Assembly (NCBI GenBank): GCA_019428955.1
Contig: JAHYJF010000182.1
Coordinates: forward strand, 1 to 7,242
Source: Burkholderiaceae bacterium
Lineage (GTDB): Bacteria > Pseudomonadota > Gammaproteobacteria > Burkholderiales > Burkholderiaceae_E
DNA: 7,242 nucleotides
Direction: 5' to 3'
This document shows, piece by piece, positions 1 through 4,844 of the stretch. A program made the translations under genes and the position numbers. Under the pieces are notes generated by a model. It was not told the DNA's origin. It saw only the letters and a list, made by a program, of their open reading frames with translations, and did no database searches. How positions within the stretch are numbered: the first letter of the stretch is position 1; every line of letters begins with the position of its first letter.

Positions 1-1
1 C

Positions 2-376
2 GAAACCCTCGGCGGCGGTGGGCTGCGCGGAGCCGACGGGACCGTCCACGCCAAGACCGGCACAGGCAACGCGATCCAGAGCCACCGAATTCCGGACTCT
101 GTGTTCCGGATCATGCGCCACAAGGGTGGGTTGGGCGCTGCCGGGTCGCACCCGGCGGTGTTTCCGGTGGCGCTGGTCGAGGCGGTGCTGACGGCGTTCT
201 CGGATCCCGGCGACCTGATCTACGAGCCGTTCTGCGGCTCCGGCACCCAGATCGTTGCCGCTGAACGCGCTGGGCGGCGCTGCTTCGCGATGGAGCTGGA
301 TCCGGTGTATTGCGACGTGGCTGTGCGGCGGTGGGAAATGGCATCGGGGAGGATGGCGGAGCGAGTTATGCCCTGA
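2..376 (+). CDS. DNA methyltransferase, beta class (C-terminal part, 5' truncated by window)
   Basis: The reading frame is open from the left edge to the TGA at 374-376 and gives about 124 residues, the C-terminus of an S-adenosylmethionine-dependent DNA methyltransferase (adenine-N6 or cytosine-N4). The SAM-binding motif EPFCGSGT lies at about 224-247, followed by the acidic FAMELDP segment expected after motif I. An HPAVFP motif (motif X-like) precedes it. Having motifs X and I at the C-terminal end fits the beta class, in which the catalytic D/N-PP-Y motif lies earlier; that part is outside the window. The GTG at 101 is an internal codon and not a likely start, because upstream residues (KTGTGNAIQSHRIPDSVFRIMRH) are typical of the family. 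In prophages such enzymes, often with an N-terminal ParB-like domain, modify phage DNA against host restriction. Target sequence and domain architecture cannot be judged here. Confidence 0.9.
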   Translation, partial: ETLGGGGLRGADGTVHAKTGTGNAIQSHRIPDSVFRIMRHKGGLGAAGSHPAVFPVALVEAVLTAFSDPGDLIYEPFCGSGTQIVAAERAGRRCFAMELDPVYCDVAVRRWEMASGRMAERVMP

Positions 377-388
377 AAATATCGCACA

Positions 389-415
389 CATATTGTCGGT
401 GGCGCTAACAATATG
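389..415. repeat. Perfect 8-bp inverted repeat with 11-nt spacer
   Basis: CATATTGT (389-396) and ACAATATG (408-415) are exact reverse complements separated by 11 nt. The repeat begins 12 nt after the methyltransferase stop codon. It could form a hairpin, but no T-run follows, so it is a poor intrinsic terminator. AT-rich arms in GC-rich DNA and a centre-to-centre spacing of 19 bp also fit a dimeric repressor operator. Function is inferred only. Confidence 0.5.
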
Positions 416-465
416 GAAATTCATCTCTCTAGGTTGAATATCTTGCCCAGGACCTTCGCAGCGCG

Positions 466-494
466 TTGACATCCTTGTTCAACCGCTCTCAAGT
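466..494 (+). promoter_or_regulatory. Candidate promoter for the Rap1a-like gene
   Basis: A perfect -35 hexamer TTGACA lies at 466-471. With a 17-nt spacer the -10 would be TCAAGT at 489-494, which matches TATAAT at only three of six positions. Transcription would start near 501, just before the coding region. If real, this rules out the TTG at 466 as a translation start. The weak -10 keeps confidence low. Confidence 0.3.
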
Positions 495-501
495 GTCGAA
501 A

Positions 502-903
502 ATGGGAGGACGCCTTTTGTTAAGATTAGGGATTTTCACGGGCGTAGCCGCCGCAGTGTTCCTTAGCGTTGCACCTGTTGCTGCGCAGGGACTGAGCGGG
601 AACATCCTCATTGGCGAATGCGACAAAAACCCAAACGCCGGGACTTGTATCAGTTACATCGTCGGATCCATTGATGGAATGCTTTGGGCTTCAGACGTTG
701 CTGCGCTTAGGTCTGGTGTGACGGGGCAGGCGATGCGCGACCTATCCCAATCGTCCTTGGGGGCTTGCATGCCTCCAGCTTCCACGGGCGGACAGCTTTA
801 CGCAGTTGCCCTGAACTACATGCGCAACCACCCGGAGTATTGGCACGAACCCGCTGTGGTGCTTATTCACCGTGCCCTTATAGATGCATTTCCATGCGGA
901 TGA
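502..903 (+). CDS. Exported Rap1a/Tai-family (T6SS amidase immunity-like) protein
   Basis: The product is 133 aa from ATG 502. Residues 1-29 form a Sec signal peptide: an arginine-bearing start, a hydrophobic core (IFTGVAAAVFLSVAPVA) and a probable cleavage after VAAQ or nearby. The mature part reads LSGNILIGEC...GTCISYIVGSIDGM...ACMPP...FPC, the layout of Rap1a/Tai domains, with cysteines at 40, 49, 89 and 132 that could form two disulfides in the periplasm. Characterised family members are small periplasmic proteins that bind and neutralise type VI secretion peptidoglycan amidases; many homologues have no known partner. No amidase effector lies nearby. A GGAGGA at 505-510 sits 6 nt before TTG 517, so the true start may be TTG 517 (128 aa); ATG 502 has no visible ribosome site. 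Codons such as TTA, ATA and AGG are commoner than in the flanking phage genes, which suggests separately acquired cargo. Confidence 0.78.
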   Translation: MGGRLLLRLGIFTGVAAAVFLSVAPVAAQGLSGNILIGECDKNPNAGTCISYIVGSIDGMLWASDVAALRSGVTGQAMRDLSQSSLGACMPPASTGGQLYAVALNYMRNHPEYWHEPAVVLIHRALIDAFPCG

Positions 904-932
904 ACCGATAGTCCCGAGAAATTACGAGCACC

Positions 933-952
933 GAAAATCCGTCTCGGATTTC
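933..952. terminator. Possible weak hairpin between convergent genes
   Basis: GAAAATCC (933-940) can pair with GGATTTC (946-952), with one bulged A and a 5-nt loop (GTCTC). An alternative longer-range pairing is CCGAGA (914-919) with TCTCGG (942-947). The hairpin lies in the short gap where the Rap1a-like gene and the leftward operon converge and reaches just to the stop codon of the latter. There is no clear T-tract on either strand, so this is only a candidate terminator. Confidence 0.25.
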
Positions 953-953
953 A

Positions 954-1520
954 CTATTCGGACATACTGCCTACTATGCCCTCTGAATTGTCGATTCGAT
1001 ATACTCGCCCCCTTTCCCCTTCCTTCGCGGATTTCACGACAAGCCCCAGCTTTTTGCCCAATGCGCCAGACATCGCGCCTCTTGCCGAATGAGCCTGCCA
1101 CTCAGCCGCCGCAACGATCTCGGCCATGGTAGCTCCTTCCGGACGCTGCAGCATGGCGATGACCATTGCCTGCTTGGTTCCGGCGCGCTGAGTCGGTGGC
1201 TTGGCAACGGGCGTCTTTGCAACATGCTGGCGCATAGCCACAACTGTCTTGACCACCACAGGCTCGATCCTGATCGCCAACAGCCCCGCATCGGTGACCA
1301 CCAGCGTGGTGCCGTGACCGTCGCCGGTCTCGCGCCAGAGCGGCTCGCCCTTGCGCAGGTTGGCGTCGACCTCCTGCAGCCAGCCGCGTTCGATCATCTT
1401 CGTGACGGCCATTTTCGCCGCTGCACCGGCCAGCCCCTTGGGCAGCGGCAGGGCGATGTTGTCGGGGCGCTGGGCCCCGGCGCTCAGGATGATGGTCTGG
1501 GTTTCGGTCAGGTTGGTCAT
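954..1520 (-). CDS. DUF3489 domain-containing protein (winged-helix-like)
   Basis: The product is 188 aa, starting at the ATG whose complement is 1518-1520. The frame is open much further upstream, but that extension is low-complexity Arg/Pro noise. The chosen start has AAAGGAA about 6 nt upstream and begins a sensible protein (MTNLTETQTIIL). The N-terminal half (about 1-85) looks like a small helical/wing domain with KMIERGWLQEV and TTLVVTDAGLLAI. The C-terminal part (about 114-176) matches DUF3489: KQAMVIAMLQRPEGATMAEIV, then a helix-turn-helix-like WQAHSARGAMSGAL and GRVYRI. A basic, proline-rich linker joins the two. DUF3489 proteins are common in alphaproteobacterial phages and plasmids; DNA binding is likely from the fold but no function is established. 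It is the last gene of a leftward operon, 11 nt after the preceding stop. Confidence 0.85.
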   Translation of the reverse strand: MTNLTETQTIILSAGAQRPDNIALPLPKGLAGAAAKMAVTKMIERGWLQEVDANLRKGEPLWRETGDGHGTTLVVTDAGLLAIRIEPVVVKTVVAMRQHVAKTPVAKPPTQRAGTKQAMVIAMLQRPEGATMAEIVAAAEWQAHSARGAMSGALGKKLGLVVKSAKEGERGRVYRIDNSEGIVGSMSE

Positions 1521-1531
1521 GGCGGTTTCCT

Positions 1532-1755
1532 TTATTGATCGTGGGTGGCAAGGAAGGAGGCGAAGCGCGACATCAGGTCGTTGTGGCCGTCGGCATCCGT
1601 GCCGATGATCACGTCGCCATCGTCGTCGCGGTCCAGATCGGCGATCTCGCGCAGCAGGGCGATGGCGCGTTGCAGGCGGCGAGGCGTTCCGCCTCCCACG
1701 CGGCGGCGATGGCATCCTGTTCGATCTGGTGGCGCGGGGCGGGATCAAGCGGCAT
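1532..1755 (-). pseudogene. Small hypothetical phage gene broken by a one-base frameshift
   Basis: The ATG at 1755 overlaps the end of the upstream gene by 11 nt. It opens a plausible protein (MPLDPAPRHQIEQDAIAAAW, then EAERLA), but the frame then turns into Cys/Pro-rich noise and stops at 1609. The frame shifted by -1 carries an equally plausible continuation to TAA at 1532: RLQRAIALLREIADLDRDDD, then GDVIIGTDADG and LMSRFASFLATHDQ. One extra C near 1676-1680 (coding strand GCCGCC read as GCCCGCC) would join the halves into one protein of about 74 aa with a continuous helix, EAERLARLQRAIALLREIADL. No slippery heptamer is seen at the junction, so programmed frameshifting is unlikely; a deletion or a sequencing error is likelier. 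A separate 56-codon reading from a GTG at 1699 is possible but less convincing. Function unknown; the acidic DRDDDGD stretch resembles a metal-binding loop only loosely. Confidence 0.6.
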
Positions 1756-1972
1756 GTTCGCCCTCCTTGAAGGCGCTGTCGGTGATCTGGCGCAGCAGGC
1801 TGGCATAGTGGTTGAGGGTGCCCACATCGCCCCAGTTGATCTCGTCGGGGTGGGTCTCGAAATGGTCGTCGCTCAGGGCCTTCAGGCGCTCCAGAATCGC
1901 GTCGATCTGGAACTTGGTGGTCATGAAGGCGTCGAGTGCCTTGGTATTGTCGGTCGTGCGGCGGGTGGTCAT
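1745..1972 (-). CDS. Small hypothetical phage protein (75 aa)
   Basis: First gene of the leftward operon, starting at the ATG complementary to 1970-1972, with a GGAG ribosome site 8 nt upstream. The 75-residue product is soluble, acidic and mainly helical, with no signal peptide or membrane segment. Visible features are FQIDAILERLKALSDDHFE (about 21-39), a central PDEINWGDVGTL and a helix YASLLRQITDSAF. Codon use agrees with the flanking phage genes and the frame is clean, so it is very probably real. I do not recognise a functional family. Its stop codon overlaps the start of the next gene by 11 nt, which suggests translational coupling. It faces away from the terminase genes and probably shares its upstream control region with them. 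Confidence 0.7.
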   Translation of the reverse strand: MTTRRTTDNTKALDAFMTTKFQIDAILERLKALSDDHFETHPDEINWGDVGTLNHYASLLRQITDSAFKEGEHAA

Positions 1973-2005
1973 GGCGTGGTCTCCGGGATGAGTTGCATCG
2001 TTCTG

Positions 2006-2041
2006 GTGTAATCAGAATCGCTCCAACCCGAAGTGTAATCA
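2006..2041. repeat. Direct repeat GTGTAATCA, two copies 27 bp apart
   Basis: GTGTAATCA occurs exactly at 2006-2014 and 2033-2041 in the gap between the divergent transcription units. The first copy lies in TGGTGTAAT (2004-2012), which resembles an extended -10 promoter element for the + strand, without a good -35. The repeats could be regulator sites for both operons or, given the position just before the terminase genes, small-terminase binding sites. Only the repetition is directly seen. Confidence 0.45.
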
Positions 2042-2049
2042 ACTGAATA
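2037..2049 (+). promoter_or_regulatory. IHF-like binding site upstream of the terminase
   Basis: AATCAACTGAATA matches the IHF consensus WATCAANNNNTTR at all fixed positions but one (ATA instead of TTR). It overlaps the second GTGTAATCA copy and lies in the most AT-rich part of the region. In lambda, IHF sites lie in cosB next to the small terminase gene, which makes the placement suggestive. A single near-match can arise by chance. Confidence 0.3.
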
Positions 2050-2051
2050 AC

Positions 2052-2068
2052 AAGCATTTTCATTGCTT
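2052..2068. repeat. Short inverted repeat AAGCA-N7-TGCTT before the small terminase
   Basis: AAGCA (2052-2056) and TGCTT (2064-2068) are inverted around a T-rich 7-nt centre, 20 bp before the likely terminase start. It could be an operator half-site pair or part of a packaging site. The short arms make chance occurrence possible. Confidence 0.25.
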
Positions 2069-2088
2069 TAGGCGTGGCGGGCAACAGC

Positions 2089-2625
2089 ATGGAAGGTATG
2101 TCCGAGCGGGAATATTCCGCCCACTCCGGCCTCTCGCGCGGGGCCATCCAGAAGGCGCGCAAAGCCAGTCGGCTGGTGGTTTACAACGACGGGTCGATCA
2201 ACGCGGCCGCTTCTGATGTGCGCAGGGCCGACATGACTGACCCCGACCAACAGCGGCGCAGCATGGGCGGTGATACCGGGTTCAGCGGCCCCGCCGACAG
2301 CTCGTCCTACCTGAAGGCCCGCACCGCGCTGACCGTCTACCAGGCGCAGGACAAGCAGCTGGGCATCCAGAAGAAGAAGGGCACGCTGGTCGACCGGGCC
2401 CGGGCGGAAGCGCTGGTGTTCCGGTTGGCCCGACAGGAACGCGATACTTGGGTCACCTGGCCCAACAGAGTTGCGGCGCTGATGGCGGCCGAAGTGGCCT
2501 TGGGAGTGGAGAAACAGACCGGCACACCGGTGATCATCGAGGCCGCGATCCTGCAGAGGGTGTTGGAAGCCCATGTCAGACAGCACCTCGACGCCCTCGC
2601 CGATCTCAGGGTCTCGCTTGGATGA
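2089..2625 (+). CDS. Phage terminase small subunit (Nu1-like DNA-packaging protein)
   Basis: The product is 178 aa from ATG 2089. An N-terminal helix-turn-helix, SEREYSAHSGLSRGAIQKAR, is followed by a short wing (RLVVYNDGSIN), as in Nu1-type small terminases that recognise the packaging site. The middle (about residues 45-75) is polar and probably flexible. The C-terminal half is helical and mediates self-assembly and large-subunit contact in relatives: LKARTALTVYQAQDKQLGIQ, then GTLVDRARAEAL, RQERDTWVTWPNRVAALMAA and a final VLEAHVRQHLDALADLRVSL. The frame also allows GTG 2074 or ATG 2098. ATG 2089 was preferred because GTG 2074 has no ribosome site and the GGAAGG before 2098 is only 1 nt away, but 2089 itself has only a weak GGCGGG. 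It is the first gene of the packaging/head operon and overlaps the large-subunit frame by 53 bp. Confidence 0.85.
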   Translation: MEGMSEREYSAHSGLSRGAIQKARKASRLVVYNDGSINAAASDVRRADMTDPDQQRRSMGGDTGFSGPADSSSYLKARTALTVYQAQDKQLGIQKKKGTLVDRARAEALVFRLARQERDTWVTWPNRVAALMAAEVALGVEKQTGTPVIIEAAILQRVLEAHVRQHLDALADLRVSLG

Positions 2626-4624
2626 AGGAGCAGATGATCATGACCTGACAGCCTATCTCGACCTCGAGTTTGACGGGGCCGAGGACATCCTGCGCAGCTG
2701 GCGCAAGGGCATACGCCCCGATCCGGACCTGACGGTGTCGGAATGGGCGGATCAGCATCGCTGGCTGTCCTCGCGTGGTGCGGCGGAACCCGGGCGGTAT
2801 CGCACGGCCCGCGCGCCCTATCTGCGCGAGATCATGGATGTGCTGTCGCCAAGATATCCTGCGCAGCGCATCACCTTCATGAAGGCGGCACAGGTCGGGG
2901 CGACCGAGGCGGGCAACAACTGGATCGGCTTCGTCATTCATCATGCGCCGGGGCCGATGCTGGCGGTGCTGCCGAGCCTGGAATTGGCCAAGCGCACGTC
3001 GCGCGGTCGTCTTGATCCGCTGATCGCGGATAGCCCGGCGCTGCGCGAGAGGGTGAACCCGGCCCGGTCTCGGGATGCCGGGAATTCGATGCTCTCAAAA
3101 GAGTTTCCTGGTGGCATTCTGGTGCTGACCGGAGCGAACTCGGCCACCGGTCTACGTTCGATGCCCGCGCGGTACATCTTTCTCGACGAGGTCGACGCCT
3201 ATCCGGCCTCCGCCGACGAGGAAGGTGATCCGGTCACGCTGGCCGAAGCACGGACCACCACCTTCTCGCACCGGCGCAAGGTGTTCATGGTCTCGACCCC
3301 GACGATCCGGGGGCTGAGCCGGATCGAGCGCGAGTTCGAGGCCAGCGATCAGCGCCGGTACTTCGTGCCCTGCCCACATTGCGGCCATATGCAATGGCTG
3401 CAATTTGAACGCCTTCGCTGGGATAAAGGTCGGCCCGACACCGCCGCCTATCACTGCGAGGGCTGCGAACGCCCCATCGCCGAGCATCACAAGACGCAGA
3501 TGCTGGAACGGGGCGAATGGCGGGCAACGGAAGTGTCCGCCGATCCGCATTCCATCGGCTTCCATATCTCGGCGCTCTATTCGCCGCTGGGCTGGAAAAG
3601 CTGGCAGCAGATCGCGCGAGAATGGCTTGCGGCCCAAGGCTCGGAAGAGATGCTGCGCGTCGCGCGCAACACCTTGCTGGGCGAAACTTGGGTCGATAGC
3701 GGCGACGCCCCCGAATGGCAACGGCTGGCGGAACGCCGCGAAAGTTACGCTGGTGTGCAAATCCCCGTCGGCGGGTTGTTCCTGACCGCTGGCGTCGATG
3801 TGCAGAAAGACCGGATCGAGGTCGATGTCTGGGCCTGGGGCCGGGGCTTGGAGTCCTGGCTGGTCGATCACATCGTGATTGCTGGCGGCCCGGACGATCC
3901 GGCCTGCTGGGACAAACTGACAGCTTTGCTTGGCCGAACATGGACCTGCGCAAATGGCGCTGTGATGCTGATCGGCAAACTCGCCATCGATACCGGCTAT
4001 GAAGCCCCGGCGGTTTACGCGTGGGCGCGCAAGCAGGGGTTCGACCAGGTGGCCCCGATCAAGGGTCTGGAAGGGTTCAACCGCGCCACGCCGGTGTCGG
4101 GCCCGACCTTCGTCGACGCCACCATCGGCGGCAAACGTCTGCGCCGGGGCGCGCGGCTCTGGTCGGTGGCCACGGCGACCTTCAAGACCGAAACCTACCG
4201 CTTCCTGCGGTTGGAGCGCCCTTCGGATGAAGACCGGGCGGTGGGCGTTCTCGATGCGCCCGGCACCGTGCATTTGCCCGACTGGATCGACACCGAATGG
4301 CTGAAGCAGCTGGTAGCCGAGCAGCTGGTCACGGTGCGCAACAAGCGCGGCTATGCCCACCCCGAATGGCAGAAGATGCGGGAACGCAACGAGGCGCTCG
4401 ACGCCCGGGTTTATGCCCGGGCGGCGGCCTGGATCATGGGCGCGGATCGCTGGGATGAGGCGACCTGGCGGCGGCTGGAAGCGCAGGCCGGGGTGGAGAC
4501 CCGACTAGCTGCACAGGTTGCGGCCCCTGCAGAACCGGCCAAGTCCGCCGCGCCCACGGCCGGAACCCCGACCACGCCACGGCGAAAACGCCGGGCCTAC
4601 ACACCGAACTTCATGAGGGACTGA
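2573..4624 (+). CDS. Phage terminase large subunit, GpA family
   Basis: The product is 683 aa and acts as the ATP-driven packaging motor and nuclease that cuts concatemers and fills the prohead. The N-terminal ATPase shows a Walker A-like KAAQVGATE (104-112), Walker B YIFLDEVD (201-208) and a coupling motif FMVSTP (238-243). CPHC (267-270) and CEGC (295-298) form a probable zinc-binding pair. The RNase H-like nuclease follows, with candidate metal-binding acids D409 (TAGVDVQ), D473 (AIDTGYE) and D610 (NEALDARVYA). The tail has an Ala/Pro-rich linker and ends in a basic PRRKRR segment, probably for prohead docking. Length and motif order fit lambda gpA-type TerL. The ATG at 2573 has GGAAG only 3 nt upstream and makes residues 1-24 overlap the small-subunit gene. 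A strong AAGGAG precedes ATG 2640, which runs into TGA after two codons, so the authentic start may have been displaced by a one-base indel. Confidence 0.95.
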   Translation: MSDSTSTPSPISGSRLDEGADDHDLTAYLDLEFDGAEDILRSWRKGIRPDPDLTVSEWADQHRWLSSRGAAEPGRYRTARAPYLREIMDVLSPRYPAQRITFMKAAQVGATEAGNNWIGFVIHHAPGPMLAVLPSLELAKRTSRGRLDPLIADSPALRERVNPARSRDAGNSMLSKEFPGGILVLTGANSATGLRSMPARYIFLDEVDAYPASADEEGDPVTLAEARTTTFSHRRKVFMVSTPTIRGLSRIEREFEASDQRRYFVPCPHCGHMQWLQFERLRWDKGRPDTAAYHCEGCERPIAEHHKTQMLERGEWRATEVSADPHSIGFHISALYSPLGWKSWQQIAREWLAAQGSEEMLRVARNTLLGETWVDSGDAPEWQRLAERRESYAGVQIPVGGLFLTAGVDVQKDRIEVDVWAWGRGLESWLVDHIVIAGGPDDPACWDKLTALLGRTWTCANGAVMLIGKLAIDTGYEAPAVYAWARKQGFDQVAPIKGLEGFNRATPVSGPTFVDATIGGKRLRRGARLWSVATATFKTETYRFLRLERPSDEDRAVGVLDAPGTVHLPDWIDTEWLKQLVAEQLVTVRNKRGYAHPEWQKMRERNEALDARVYARAAAWIMGADRWDEATWRRLEAQAGVETRLAAQVAAPAEPAKSAAPTAGTPTTPRRKRRAYTPNFMRD

Positions 4625-4625
4625 G

Positions 4626-4841
4626 ATGGATCTGGAACGGATGCGCGCGCTCTTGGCGGCGCTGCAGGAGGCCCGTTACGCGGGTGTCCGCTCGGTCAGC
4701 TATGACGGCAAGAGCATCACCTATGGCTCTGACGCGGAACTGGCGAACGCCATTTCCGATCTCGAAACCCGGATTGCCACGGCCACGACCGGCACTCCGC
4801 GTCGTCGGCGCTGGGGCACCGCGGCCTCGAAAGGTCTGTGA
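4626..4841 (+). CDS. gpW-like head-tail joining protein
   Basis: The product is 71 aa, close to the 68 aa of lambda gpW. It has the gpW pattern: an N-terminal helix (LERMRALLAALQEARYAG), a short beta hairpin (VRSVSYDGKSITYGS), a second helix (DAELANAISDLETRIAT) and a basic tail TPRRRRW (58-63). In lambda, gpW joins the filled head at the portal vertex and creates the site for gpFII and tail attachment; the same role is inferred here. GAGGGA at 4615-4620 is a good ribosome site 5 nt before the ATG. The gene starts 1 nt after the large terminase stop and ends 3 nt before the portal start, so translation is probably coupled. Confidence 0.85.
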   Translation: MDLERMRALLAALQEARYAGVRSVSYDGKSITYGSDAELANAISDLETRIATATTGTPRRRRWGTAASKGL

Positions 4842-4844
4842 TCC

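Noticed and set aside
1660..1700. Programmed -1 ribosomal frameshift in the small leftward gene
   Set aside because: The shift direction is right, but no X-XXY-YYZ slippery heptamer or clear downstream pseudoknot is visible at the junction.
1089..2011. Several + strand open frames (up to 158 codons) opposite the leftward operon
   Set aside because: Their products are compositionally odd and have no motifs; the - strand genes have ribosome sites, coupling and coherent proteins.
1521..2162. Upstream extension of the DUF3489 reading frame
   Set aside because: The extension is Arg/Pro/His-rich out-of-frame reading of two better small genes, while ATG 1520 has a good ribosome site and begins normal protein sequence.
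2622..2648. Eight-codon ORF (MKEQMIMT) overlapping the small terminase stop
   Set aside because: Too short to be called a gene. It is better explained as the displaced start of the large terminase, reported as a finding.
3152..4360. 402-codon open frame on the - strand opposite the large terminase
   Set aside because: It is antisense to a gene with all expected TerL motifs, has no plausible ribosome site or domain, and its openness is explained by high GC.
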